DNA from: DASQMT01 sp963835735
Lineage (GTDB): Bacteria; Actinomycetota; Thermoleophilia; Solirubrobacterales; Solirubrobacteraceae
Direction of reading: 5' to 3'
Assembly: GCA_963835735.1 (NCBI GenBank)
Contig: CAWIGP010000001.1
Span: forward strand, 124,001-188,000
DNA: 64,000 nucleotides
The notes beneath the pieces are model-generated. The model was not told where the DNA came from. It worked only from the letters and a program-made list of their open reading frames with translations, and made no database searches. Shown piece after piece: positions 25,562-34,751 of this stretch; position 1 is the first letter of the stretch, and each line of letters opens with the position of its first letter. Position numbers and translations under genes: made by a program.

Positions 25562-26345
25562 TCAGTCGGTTGTGGTGTCGACGGAAGAGCCGAAGCCGGC
25601 GTTGCCTCCGTGTGTGCTGTAGCCGCCGTCGACCACGAGCACCTGTCCGGTGATCCACGCGGCGCGCTCCTCGTCACAGAGGAAGCGCACCGCCTGGGCC
25701 ACGTCGGTCGGCTCTCCGACGCGGCCGAGCGGGCACTCGGCCGCCTCGGCGGCCTCGACGCCCGGCGCGGCCAGCTCGTCGGCCGTCGCCGGCGTGCGGA
25801 TCGTGCCGGGGGCGACGGCGTTCACGCGTACGCCGCGCGGGCCGAGCTCGTAGGCCATGCCGCGGACCAGGCCGTTGATCGCCGCCTTCGATGCCAGGTA
25901 GTGGGTGCTGTCGTCCCAGGCAAGCCAGGAGGCCGTGGACGAGATCGCCACCATGCCGCCGCCACCGTTGGCGGCGATGCGGTCAGCGGCGAGCCGGAGG
26001 ACGTTGAAAGTCCCGTCGACGTTGACGTCGAGCACCCGCCGCCAGTCGTCGGGTGCCATGTCCAGGATCGGGACCATGCGGTACACGCCGGCGACCTGCA
26101 CTGCCGCCCGCAGCGGACCGAGCTCGACGCTCGGCGGAATCGACGGTGGCGGCCACCGCGTCCCAGTCGCGTACGTCGCAGTCGTACGCGACGGCGGCGG
26201 CGCCGGCGGCGCGCAGCTCCTCCGCGACCGGCTCGCAGCCGCGCACGTCCGCGATCGCGACGGCGAACCCGTCAAGGGCGAGCAGGCGGGCGACCTCCGC
26301 CCCCATGCCGCGCGCCGCGCCGGTCACGAGCGCCGCGCGCGTCAT
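25562..26345 (-). CDS. Short-chain dehydrogenase/reductase, one frameshift
   Basis: The start at ATG 26345 (overlapping the ATPase stop, ATGA) gives TRAALVTGAARGMGAEVARLLA, the cofactor loop, an Asp after strand 2 (AIADVRG) typical for NAD, and DVRDWDAVAATVDSA. One surplus base near 26140 moves the frame; after it come GPLRAAVQVAGVYRMV, GMVAISSTASWLAWDDSTHYLASKAA (catalytic Ser, Tyr, Lys), GVRVNAVAPGTIRT and ITGQVLVVDGGYSTHGG. The usual NNAG is replaced by QVAGV, as in some SDRs using sugar or polyol substrates. The corrected length is about 260 residues. It is one of two SDRs in the importer operon. Confidence 0.85.
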
Positions 26346-27490
26346 GCGCTGCGCCTCGGCCGGATCGGAGGCGAGCTCGGAGACCACGGGCGGCGGCGCG
26401 TCGTCGCCGCGCTCGCGCGGCGAGCAGCCAGCAGGACTCCGGGCGCCAGTCCACGGTCACGGCATCCTCGACCGCGAACGGCGGCGTCGCGGCCGGCCCC
26501 TCGGCCTTGACCTGCGCCCCGAGCTCGGGCAGCTCGATGCGACAGGCGAAGCCAGTGCCGCGGAAGGCGACGTCGCGGACCGACTCCGCGCAGCGCGCCG
26601 GCGTCGCCGGCCGCCGCCGCCGCGCGCACCTCCACCGCCTCGGGCCGCAGCACGAGCCATGCCGGGCCGAGCTGCGGTCGCGGACAGCGCACCTGGTGGC
26701 GATGGTCGCCGAGCAGCACGGTCGACTCCTCGGCGCCGGCATCGACCACTTCGACCGGGAGCACGTTCGCGTCGCCGACGAACTGCGCGACGAACACCGA
26801 GGTCGGCCGCCGGTAGACGTCGGTGGGCGGGACCGACCTGCTCGAGCCGTCCCGCGTTCATCACGGCGATCCGGTCCGAGAGCGCCATCGCCTCGCGCTG
26901 GTCGTGCGTGACGTAGACGAACGTGGCGCCGGTCTCGCGGTGCACGCGACGGAGCTCGACCTCCATCTCGAGCCGGATCTTGAGATCCAGCGCCGAGAGC
27001 GGCTCGTCGAGGAGCAGCACCTTGCGGCCGGTTGACGAGCGCGCGCGCCAGCGCCACGCGCTGACATCTGGCCGCCCGAGAGCTCGTGGCTGCGGCGCCG
27101 CTCGTAACCGTCCAGCCGCACCAGCTCCAACGACTCCCGCACGCGGGCGCGCTGCTCGTCCCTGGAGACGCCCGCGACCTGGAGCCCGAACGCGACGTTC
27201 GCGAACACGTCCAGGTGGGGGAACAGCGTCGGACGCTGGAAGACCATGTTCGTCGCCCGCTTATGCGCGGGACGTTGGGTGACGTCCTCGCCGGCCAGCA
27301 GCACGCGGCCGCGGCCCGGGCGCTCGAAGCCCGCCACGATCCGCAGCAGGGTCGTCTTGCCGCAGCCCGACGGCCCGAGGAGCGTCACGAACTCGCCGTC
27401 CGCGATGTCGAGCGAGACGCCGTCGAGCGCCGCGACCGATCCGTAGCGGTGGCTCACGTCCTCGATGCGCACGCGCGGGTCGCCGGTCAT
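26342..27490 (-). CDS. ABC transporter ATPase (PotA-like), several frameshifts
   Basis: From ATG 27490 the ATPase shows Walker A GPSGCGKTTLLR near residue 39-50, Q-loop NMVFQRPTLFPH and signature SHELSGGQ. After this the frame shifts by one base near 27067 (ALARALVNRP), again near 27028 (VLLLDEPLSALDLKIRLEME, ETGATFVYVTHDQREAMALSD with the switch His), near 26832 (FVAQFVGDANVLPVEVV) and near 26600 (VRDVAFRGTGFACRIELPE, the TOBE domain). All four steps are consistent with one extra base each. The corrected protein is about 380 residues with a C-terminal TOBE regulatory domain. It energises the importer whose permeases and binding protein lie just upstream. Confidence 0.87.
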
Positions 27491-28314
27491 CCGGCCTCGT
27501 GGGCGCCGGTCAGCGCAAGCGGGTCGGCGGTGCCGCGCCGCCGCCGCTCGCTCCAACTGGTCAGCGCGAACGTCACCACGAACAGCAGCACGGTGAAGGC
27601 CAGCAGCAGCGTCGAGATCGCGTTGATCGACGGGTCGATCGTGCGGCGCAGGCTCGACCAGATATAGAGCGGCAGCGTGGGATCGGGGCCGACGACGAAG
27701 AACGTGATCACGAACTCGTCGAACGACAGCGCGAACGCGAGGCACGCGGCGCCGATCAGTACCGGCCAGACCTGCGGCAGCGTCACACGGCGGAACGTAA
27801 CCCATCCGGTCGCGCCGAGATCGGCCGCCGCCTCCTCGAGCGCCGGGTCCAGGCGCTCGAGCGCCGCGCGCGCGAGTAGGAAGAAGAACGGGAACACGTA
27901 TACGAGGTGCGCGATCGTCACGGTCACCAGCGAAAGCGAGTACTCGAGCCGCGAGAACGCGACCAGCAAGGCGACGCCGATGAACAGTCCGGGCAGCGTG
28001 ATCGGCAGGAAGAAGAGCAGCGCCAGCGGCGCCCGCCAGCGCGAGCGCGAGCGGCTCATGCCATAGGCGGCCAGGGTGGCGAGCACGAGCGTGACGAGCG
28101 CGGTGCTCGTGGCGACCACGAGCGAGTTGACCGCCGCCGCGCGGATCTCAGGATTGTCGAAGACGCGCTCGTACCAGCGCAGCGAGAAGCCATCGAAGGG
28201 GAACGACAGCGATGCGGTCGTGTGCAGGCTGAACAGCACCACGACCAGCAGGGGCAGCCACAGGAACAGCATGCCGGCGAGGGTCATGAAGCCGGTGAAG
28301 CGCCCGGGGCTCAC
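27487..28314 (-). CDS. ABC transporter permease (PotC-like)
   Basis: The 275-residue protein from GTG 28314 has six membrane helices, beginning GFMTLAGMLFLWLPLLVVVLF, with TLVLATLAAYGMSR, LLFFLPITLPGLFIGVALL and FALTSW, and the EAA loop LEEAAADLGATGWVTFRRVTLPQVWP that contacts the ATPase. This is the second-permease type of the spermidine/putrescine (Pot) family, also used for other small organic compounds. It overlaps both the upstream permease (GTGA) and the downstream ATPase by four bases. Confidence 0.92.
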   Translation of the reverse strand: MSPGRFTGFMTLAGMLFLWLPLLVVVLFSLHTTASLSFPFDGFSLRWYERVFDNPEIRAAAVNSLVVATSTALVTLVLATLAAYGMSRSRSRWRAPLALLFFLPITLPGLFIGVALLVAFSRLEYSLSLVTVTIAHLVYVFPFFFLLARAALERLDPALEEAAADLGATGWVTFRRVTLPQVWPVLIGAACLAFALSFDEFVITFFVVGPDPTLPLYIWSSLRRTIDPSINAISTLLLAFTVLLFVVTFALTSWSERRRRGTADPLALTGAHEAG

Positions 28315-29234
28315 GTACTGAACCTCAGCCGGTCGAGCCGCGCGAGCCGCAGACCGAGCGCGACGAGCCCGTAGCAGACCAGGAACCCGGCGAGCAGCGC
28401 GAAGGCGATCGCGGCGCCGCCGGCGTAGTCGCCGGTGCCCTGGAACGCCACCTGGACCTGTACGCCGATCATCACGCTCGAGGTGCCGCCGAGGAACTGC
28501 GGCGTCACGTAGTCGGCGGCCGAGAGCACGAATACGAACAGCAGCGCGCTGGCCGCCGGCGCCGCGACGGCAGGGAGCACGACGCGCCGCCAGCGTTGGA
28601 CCCACCCGGCGCCGAGGTCCTGCGCCGCCTCGAGGTACGCCGGCTGCAGCGGTCCGAGGCCGGCGTAGATCACCAGGATCACGTACGGCAGGTAGATGTG
28701 CACGAGCGCGAGCGTGACGGCGAAGCGGTTGAACAGGAGGAACGTCAGCGGTTCGTCGATGACGCCAAGCGCGCCGAGGCCGCTGTTGATGACGCCCTCG
28801 GCGCCGAGGATCGTGCGCCAGGCGTAGATGCGCACGAGGTAGCTGGCGAGGAACGACGCGACGATGAGGAACAGCACGAGCGTCTTGGCGCGGCTCGACG
28901 TGTAGCGCAGCCAGTAGGCGATCGGCAGCGCCACGACGACCGACGCGCCGGCGGCCAGGACCCCGACGATCAGCGAGTTGCGCGCGAGCGTGCGGTTCAG
29001 CTCGGACGTCGCGATCTCGCGGTAGTTCTCGAGCGTCAGCGGGCCGGACACCTCATACAGCGATCCCGTGAGGAACGAGTACACCGCGAAGGCCGCCAGC
29101 GGGGCGATCAGAAACGTGAGCAGTGCCGCCGCGGCCGGCAGTGTGAGCAGGGCCGGGCCCAGCCGTATGCCGCGCCGCCGGCGATCGGACGCGGCCAGCG
29201 AGGGCGTTGCCGGCGGCTGGGCGACGGTGCTCAT
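28311..29234 (-). CDS. ABC transporter permease (PotB-like)
   Basis: The 307-residue protein has an N-terminal cytoplasmic stretch, then LGPALLTLPAAAALLTFLIAPLAAFAVYSF and five more membrane helices. The EAA loop YLEAAQDLGAGWVQRWRRVVLPAV is near residues 206-230, and LTFLLFNRFAVTLALVHIYLPYVILVIYAGL is a Pot-family permease signature. With its partner it forms the importer channel. The start lies nine bases from the stop of the binding-protein gene, in one operon. Confidence 0.92.
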   Translation of the reverse strand: MSTVAQPPATPSLAASDRRRRGIRLGPALLTLPAAAALLTFLIAPLAAFAVYSFLTGSLYEVSGPLTLENYREIATSELNRTLARNSLIVGVLAAGASVVVALPIAYWLRYTSSRAKTLVLFLIVASFLASYLVRIYAWRTILGAEGVINSGLGALGVIDEPLTFLLFNRFAVTLALVHIYLPYVILVIYAGLGPLQPAYLEAAQDLGAGWVQRWRRVVLPAVAAPAASALLFVFVLSAADYVTPQFLGGTSSVMIGVQVQVAFQGTGDYAGGAAIAFALLAGFLVCYGLVALGLRLARLDRLRFST

Positions 29235-29243
29235 CCGCTTCGC

Positions 29244-30459
29244 CTAGGACCCCGCTCCCGCCTTCAGCTCCTGCCAGTTGGCGAGCACTTCTTCGAACGT
29301 CACGAACTCGTCGGACTCGACCGGCGGATTGTTGTACAGCGGCGCCTGCTCCAGCACCTCGGCCTGCTTGTCGCGCGGGTAGAGCCGCTGCACGTCCTTG
29401 GCGGTCAGCGGGAATGCGTCGCCGACGGTGACCCCGCCCACGACGTAGTCGGCGGCCGCGGCGTGCACGTCCGGCTTGAGCGTCTCGTTCATCCAGGAGT
29501 AGACGGCGTCGTCGTTGTCCGAGGTCGACGCGATCGCCCAGCAGTCGCACGACGGTGAACCCGCCCTCCTTCGGCAGCGTCCACTTGACCGTCTTCGTCC
29601 CGGCGTCGGCGGCGAACTTGTTCACGGCCGACCAGCCCTGGAAGGCCACGACGGCGTCGCCCGAGGTGAGCTTCGTCGTCACGTCGCCGAACGTGGGCGA
29701 GATGCTCGAGGACTGGGCGATGACCTGCGAGAGGAAGTCGTTGACCTTCGCGAGGTCGGCCTTGGCGACCTCGTCGGGCTTCATGCCGACGATGTGCGTG
29801 GCGAGCGCCCAGGCGCCCGCCGGATCGTCCACCACCGCCACCTTGCCCTTGAACTTCGCGTCGAGCAGGTCGAAATGCGATGTGGGCGCTGCCGTCTTCG
29901 CTTCGTCGTAGCTGATGCCGAGCGACGTCCAGGTCCAGGGGACACCGGTCCGCGTGCCGTCCGCGTCGACCCAGAAGTTGCCGAGGTCGCCGGCCCAGAA
30001 CTCGTCCAGGTTGCCGAGCTCGGGAAGCTTGGACTCGTCGATCGGCTTGAGGATCTGCAGCTGCGCGTAGAGCGGCTTGTAGCCCTGGTAGTAGGTGATG
30101 ATGTCGAATCCGGCGGCGCTGCCGCCGGCCTTGATCTTCGCCTGGATGTCGTCGTGGTTGGCGATGTAGTTGGTCTTGACGTTGATGCTGTTGGCAGCTT
30201 TCCAGTCCGCGAGCGCGTCGGGGATGTCGTAGCCCTCCCACGAGAGGAAGTCGACACGCCCGCTGGCGGCCGGGACCTCGGCGGGGCCGGCCGACTGGGC
30301 GGCGCTCTCCCCGCTTCCCTCATCGTCGTCGTCACCGCCGCAGGCCGCGATCAACCCGGGCAGCGTGAGCGTGCCGACGCCGACTGCGCCCGCACGTGCC
30401 AGGAAGCGGCGACGCGTGGCGCGCCCGACCATCTGTTGCAGGATCTCCTCGTTGCTCAC
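29244..30459 (-). CDS. ABC transporter substrate-binding lipoprotein (PotD-like), one frameshift
   Basis: From GTG 30459, with GAGGAG upstream, the protein has a Tat-like leader ATRRRFLARAGAVGVGT and a lipobox LIAACGG followed by an acidic linker, so it is a cell-surface lipoprotein. The mature part, VDFLSWEGYDIPDALADWKA, then DIITYYQGYKPLYAQLQIL and TGVPWTWTSLGISYDEAK, matches PotD/PotF-type binding proteins. At about 29550 one surplus base moves the frame; the rest reads CDCWAIASTSDNDDAVYSWMN, PDVHAAAADYVVGGVT and FEEVLANWQEL. The corrected mature length is typical. The bound substrate is unknown: the fold does not prove a polyamine. Confidence 0.88.
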
Positions 30460-30490
30460 TGCGTCTCCTCCTCGCTGGTGAACGGCCCCG

Positions 30491-32473
30491 TCAACCCATC
30501 CCCATGAGCTCGCCCGCGGCCCGCACGATCGCGTCCGCCGACGGCAGCAGCGCGCGCTGCAGCCCCGGGGCCGGCGGGATGCGCGTGTCGGGCGCACCGA
30601 GGCGGCGGATCGGCGCGTCGAGCATGTCGAACCACCGCTCCCCGATCCGAGCAGCGATCTCGGCTCCGAAGCCACCGGTCACGTTCGCCTCATGAGCCAC
30701 GAGCACGCGGCCGGTGCGCTCGACCGCTGCTGCGATCGCGGCGTCGTCGAGCGGAGACAACCACCGTAGGTCGAGCACCGTGGCCTCGATACCGTCGGCA
30801 GCGAGCTGCTCGGCGGCCTGCTCGGCCAGCAGCGCGACCCGCCCCCAGCTGACGATCGCCACGTCTTCGCCCTCGCGCCGCGTGCGCGCGCCTCCGAGCC
30901 CCTCACGCTCGCCACCCAGCCGCACGAGCCCCTTGTTCCCGTACAGCGCGCGCGATTCGAACAGGATCACCGGATCATCGTCGGCTACCGCTGCGCGCAG
31001 CATCGCGTGCGCATCCTGGGGCGTCGCCGCGACGCCGACGCGCAGGCCCGGGACATGTGCGAGGAGAGCTTCGAGGCTCTGAGAGTGCTGCGCGCAGGAT
31101 CCGGGCGTCGCTCCCTGCTGCGTCCGGACCACGAGCGGAGCGCACTGCTGCCCGCGGCTCACGTAGCGCACGTTCGCGGCCTGGTTTACCAGCTGGTCGA
31201 GCGCGACCAGCAGGAAGTCTCCCCACATGATCTCGACGATCGGACGCAGCCCTTCCAGCGACGCGCCCAACGCGGACCCGAGGATCGCCGATTCCGCGAT
31301 CGGGCTGTCGAACACGCGATCGGCGCCGAACTCGTCCTGGAGCCGGCGCGTGGCGCCGAAGATCCCGCCCGCGGTGCCGACGTCCTCGCCGTAGACCACG
31401 ACCTCGGGCCGCGCCGCCAGCTCACGCCGCAGCGCCTCCGTGACCGCGTGGACGTAGGTGAGCTCCCGCGTGACGGCGGGCTCCCCGGTCGGGCCTGCCA
31501 CGGCCGCCGGGCCGTGCACGTGGTCTCGTGCGCTCGCCGGGTCGGGCAATGGAGCGGCGACCGCGGCGTCGCGCACGGCATCGAGCGCTGAGGCCACGTC
31601 GCGCTCGACGGCGGCCAGCTCCGCGGCTCCGGCTCCGCGAGCGAGCAGTCTCCGGCGCGCCGCCGCCACCGGGTCGGCCGCGACGGCGGCCTCGCGGTCG
31701 GCCGGGGGACGGTAGTGCTCGACGTCACCGTTGTAGTGAGCGCCGAGGCGATGGCAGCGCGCCTCGATGAACGTGGGGCCGTGACCCGCGCGCGCCCTCC
31801 CGACCGCGTCGGCCACTGCGTCCTGGACAGCACCAGGATCGTTCCCGTCGACGGTGATGCCCGGGATGCCATAGCCGGCGGCGCGCGCGGACAGCCGCTC
31901 GACCGGGACGATCGCCTCGATCGGCGTCATCTCGGACCAGCCGTTGTTCTCGCACATGACGATCAGCGGCAGCCGCCGGTACGCCGCGAAGACCAGGCCC
32001 TCGTGCAGCGCGCCCTGGCTGGTCGCGCCGTCGCCGACGCTGACCACGACGACGCGGCCGCTGCCGGTGATCTGCGCGGCGAGCGCTGCGCCCGCGGCGA
32101 TCGGCACGCCCGCCGCGACGATCGAGTTCTCGCCCAGCAGACCGTAGGCCGGCGCGGTGAGATGAGCGGAGCCGCCGCGCCCGCCGTTGATGCCTGTCTC
32201 GCGCTGACACACTTCGGCCATCAACGCCTCGAGCGGCACGCCGCACGCGATCGCCCAGCCGTGCCCGCGGTATGTGGCGACGACGCGGTCGGTCGGCGCG
32301 AGCGCGCCGAGCGTGCCCACCGGGATCGCTTCCTGGCCCGTGCACAGATGGATCGAGCCGGCGATCTCGTCCGCGCGGCGCAGCGCAAGCGAACGCTCCT
32401 CGAAGCCGCGGATCGTGACCATCGACCGGTAGGCCGCCATGAGCGAAGGCGGCGTGAGCTCTGTGACTGCCAC
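30491..32473 (-). CDS. Fused TPP-dependent dehydrogenase E1 (alpha and beta in one chain)
   Basis: The 660-residue protein joins both E1 subunits of a 2-oxo acid or acetoin dehydrogenase. Residues 1-320 are the alpha part: MVTIRGFEERSLALRRADEIAGSIHLCTGQEA, GRGGSAHLTAPAYG, and the TPP/Mg site VSVGDGATSQGALHEGLVFAAYRRLPLIVMCENNGWS. After a Pro/Ala-rich linker near 330, the beta part begins ELTYVHAVTEALRREL, VVVYGEDVGTAGGIFGAT, IVEIMWGDFLLVALDQLVNQAANVRY, and ends FDMLDAPIRRLGAPDTRIP. No E2 or E3 gene is in the window. The gene leads the importer operon behind IclR, suggesting that its substrate arises in this pathway. Such fusions are known but uncommon. Confidence 0.9.
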   Translation of the reverse strand: MAVTELTPPSLMAAYRSMVTIRGFEERSLALRRADEIAGSIHLCTGQEAIPVGTLGALAPTDRVVATYRGHGWAIACGVPLEALMAEVCQRETGINGGRGGSAHLTAPAYGLLGENSIVAAGVPIAAGAALAAQITGSGRVVVVSVGDGATSQGALHEGLVFAAYRRLPLIVMCENNGWSEMTPIEAIVPVERLSARAAGYGIPGITVDGNDPGAVQDAVADAVGRARAGHGPTFIEARCHRLGAHYNGDVEHYRPPADREAAVAADPVAAARRRLLARGAGAAELAAVERDVASALDAVRDAAVAAPLPDPASARDHVHGPAAVAGPTGEPAVTRELTYVHAVTEALRRELAARPEVVVYGEDVGTAGGIFGATRRLQDEFGADRVFDSPIAESAILGSALGASLEGLRPIVEIMWGDFLLVALDQLVNQAANVRYVSRGQQCAPLVVRTQQGATPGSCAQHSQSLEALLAHVPGLRVGVAATPQDAHAMLRAAVADDDPVILFESRALYGNKGLVRLGGEREGLGGARTRREGEDVAIVSWGRVALLAEQAAEQLAADGIEATVLDLRWLSPLDDAAIAAAVERTGRVLVAHEANVTGGFGAEIAARIGERWFDMLDAPIRRLGAPDTRIPPAPGLQRALLPSADAIVRAAGELMGMG

Positions 32474-32489
32474 AGCGTCCTCGTCGGCG

Positions 32490-32519
32490 ACGCTACTTCG
32501 TACGCTCTTCGATTGTCAA
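32490..32519 (-). promoter_or_regulatory. Candidate promoter of the E1-importer operon
   Basis: On the minus strand TTGACA (32519-32514) and TAGCGT (32495-32490) are 18 bases apart, ahead of the E1 start at 32473. An imperfect inverted repeat (ACGC...CGATT/AATCG...GCGT, 32502-32534) overlaps it and could bind the IclR protein. The AT-rich patch here stands out from the surrounding 70% GC. Assignment is by inspection only. Confidence 0.5.
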
Positions 32520-32553
32520 ATAAATCGAGTGCGTATCACATGGTGAGACGAGC

Positions 32554-33300
32554 TCAGTCCGCGGAAGCGACCTCGAGCAACGTCCGCAGGTAGTCCTCGC
32601 GGAACGACTGGAAGCGCTCCTTCGGGGCCGACATCGCCAGGGCGAAGGCGGCCCCGCCGCGCCGCAGCGGCGCCGCGAGACAGCAGACGCCCTCGTGGAA
32701 CTCCTCCTCGTCGAGCGCGTAGCCCACTGCGTGGATGGCGGCGAGGGACCGCAGGAGCTCCTCGCGCGACGTGATCGTCGACCGGGTCACGCGGGTGAGC
32801 GGGTGGGCGGCGAGGTAGCGCTCCCTCGCGTCCTCGGGCGCGAGGGCGAGGAGCAGCTTGCCGCTCGCACGCGCGTGCCCGTGTTCGATCGGCCCGAGCG
32901 GGCTGTTCGCGACGGCGATCGGATGGTGACCGGGGACGCTGCAGAGCAGCACGAGCTCGGCGCCCTGACGCGCGGCGACGTAGGCCGTCTCGCCGGTGCG
33001 CGAGGAGAGGGCGCGCGCGAGCGGGACGAGGTCCGCGGGCAGCACGTGGTGCTCGAAAGCCTGGACGAGCGGGCTGATGCCGACGGCGAGCCGGTACCGA
33101 TTCTCGGCTCCGCGCGCGACGTAGCCCGCGCTGGCCAGCGTATGCAGTAGGTGATACGTGGTCGGGCGCGTCAGGCCGGCTGCGTGACTGAGCTCCTGCG
33201 CGGTGCGACCGTCCGGGCTCGCGGCGATCTCGTCGAGCAGCGAGAGCGCGCGGGCTACGGACTGGATCCGCGGCTTGGTCTCTGCGGACGCGGTGCTCAC
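32554..33300 (-). CDS. IclR-family transcriptional regulator
   Basis: The 248-residue protein shows the IclR layout: IQSVARALSLLDEIAASPDG, a winged HTH TAQELSHAAGLTRPTTYHLLHTLASAGYV, the linker ENRYRLAVGI, and the C-terminal ligand domain with GETAYVAARQGAELVLL, HGHARASGKLLLAL, and EEFHEGVCCLAAPL (typical DxEE.xxGxxCxAAP motif). I chose GTG 33300 for its nearby GGAAG; GTG 33318 is also possible. It lies at the hub between the two arms of the catabolic locus. IclR proteins usually bind a pathway intermediate and control divergent catabolic genes. Confidence 0.9.
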   Translation of the reverse strand: MSTASAETKPRIQSVARALSLLDEIAASPDGRTAQELSHAAGLTRPTTYHLLHTLASAGYVARGAENRYRLAVGISPLVQAFEHHVLPADLVPLARALSSRTGETAYVAARQGAELVLLCSVPGHHPIAVANSPLGPIEHGHARASGKLLLALAPEDARERYLAAHPLTRVTRSTITSREELLRSLAAIHAVGYALDEEEFHEGVCCLAAPLRRGGAAFALAMSAPKERFQSFREDYLRTLLEVASAD

Positions 33301-33322
33301 CACTTCCAACCGTAGCACTATC

Positions 33323-33346
33323 TGAACACTGAACTAACATTTGAAC
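33323..33346. promoter_or_regulatory. Triple TGAAC repeats in the IclR/kinase divergent promoter
   Basis: TGAAC occurs at 33323, 33330 and 33342 in a 57-base AT-richer gap between the divergent IclR and kinase starts. Repeated half-sites at this spot are good candidates for the IclR binding site and the shared promoter. No perfect palindrome is present. Confidence 0.45.
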
Positions 33347-33375
33347 AGTCCGCGATCGCCGGTACGATCGGCCGG

Positions 33376-34751
33376 ATGCCGACCGGTCACGCCCTGGGGA
33401 TCGACGTCGGGCTGAGCTGCGTGCGGGCGGCGGTGCTGCGCGCGGACGGCACGTTGGCGGGCGCTGCGCGGCGCCCGCACGCCCGGGCGGTGTGGCAGTC
33501 CGGCGTCGCCGAGCACGACCCGAGCGACTGGCTCGACGGACTACGGGAGACGGCGCGCGCCGCCGTGGCCGCCGCCGGAGATCCCCCGGTCGATGTGATC
33601 GGCATCGCGGCGCTCGGGCCGGCGCCGCTGCTGGTCGACGCCGACCTGGAGCCGCTCACGCGCGCGGCGTTGTTCTCGCTCGACGCGCGGGCAGCGCCGC
33701 AGCGCGCACGCCTGGACGCGGACTTGGGCGCGGGCGTCGCCGACCACGCTCTGCCCCACCTGCAGCGCTGCGTCGAGCAACGACCGGATCTGTCCGCCCA
33801 GCGCGCGCTTGGGCGCTGGATGCAACGGGGTTCCTCGTCGGCCGCTGCACGGGGACCCCGGTGATGGACGCGATCACGCGGCACGACCACGTGTGGCCCG
33901 GTGTGGCCGGCGTCGCGCCGCTGCCGCCACCGATCGACCCGCGCGCGATCGCGGGACGACTCGACGAGCGCGGAAGCGAGCTGCTCGGCCTGCCGCCGGG
34001 GCTGCCCGTGCTGGCCGGGACGTACGACTCGTTCGTCGACTTGGCCGGGGCCGGCGTGACCGCGCCGGGACAGGCCGGGCTCGTGCTCGGCAGCACGATG
34101 ATCGTCGCGGCCGCGCGCGACGCCGCGGAGCCGGTCGCCGGGCTCGCGATCTCCGCGTACCCCGGCGAGGGCATGCTGCTCGGCGGCTGGACGCTGTCCG
34201 GCGGGGCGCTGCTCGACTGGGGCGAGCGAACGCTGGCCGGAGGCCATGCGCTGCAAGCCGCGGCCGCCGCGCTCGAGCCGGGCGCGGGGGGAGTCCTGGT
34301 GCTGCCGTACCTCGCGGGCGAGCGCACGCCGGTGTGGGACTTGAGCGCGCGCGGCGCGGCGCTGGGACTGTCGCTGCACAGTTCCCCCGCCCAGCTCTAT
34401 CGCGGTCTCGTCGACGGGCTCGCGCTCGCCGTGCGGGACCATGTCGCTCGACTCCCGCTCCCCGCGCCCGCGCGCTGGCGGGTGACCGGGGGCGGGACTC
34501 ACAACGAGGCCTGGTTGCAGGCGACCGCCGACGCCGTGGGCGCGCCGCTCGACCAGGTCGCTCACGCCGGCGAGGCGGTCGGCCCCGCGCTGCTCGCGTT
34601 TGCTGCGATCGGGGTGACGGCGCCCCGCGCCGTCGCGCGAACCGTCGCACCGGACCCCGCCCGCGCGCGCCGCTTCGATGCGCTCTACGACTTCTATCGC
34701 CCGCTCCATGGGCATCTCGCCGCGCTTCCCCTCCCCGAGGAGGTCCGGTGA
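33376..34751 (+). CDS. FGGY-family carbohydrate kinase, one frameshift
   Basis: From ATG 33376 the N-terminal half reads ALGIDVGLSCVRAAVLRADG (ATP phosphate 1 loop), DPSDWLDGLRETARA, and DVIGIAALGPAPLLVDADLEPL. Near 33800 the frame moves, here with the sense of one lost or two added bases, and continues WALDATGFLVGRCTGTPVMD, VLAGTYDSFVDLAGAGV, GWTLSGGALLDWGERTLAGG, LPYLAGERTPVWDLSARGA and WRVTGGGTHNEAWLQATADAVGAP, the adenosine motif of FGGY kinases. The corrected length, about 458 residues, is close to xylulokinase and AI-2 kinase (LsrK). It leads the plus-strand arm and probably phosphorylates a ketose-like intermediate so that the aldolase can act. Confidence 0.87.
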
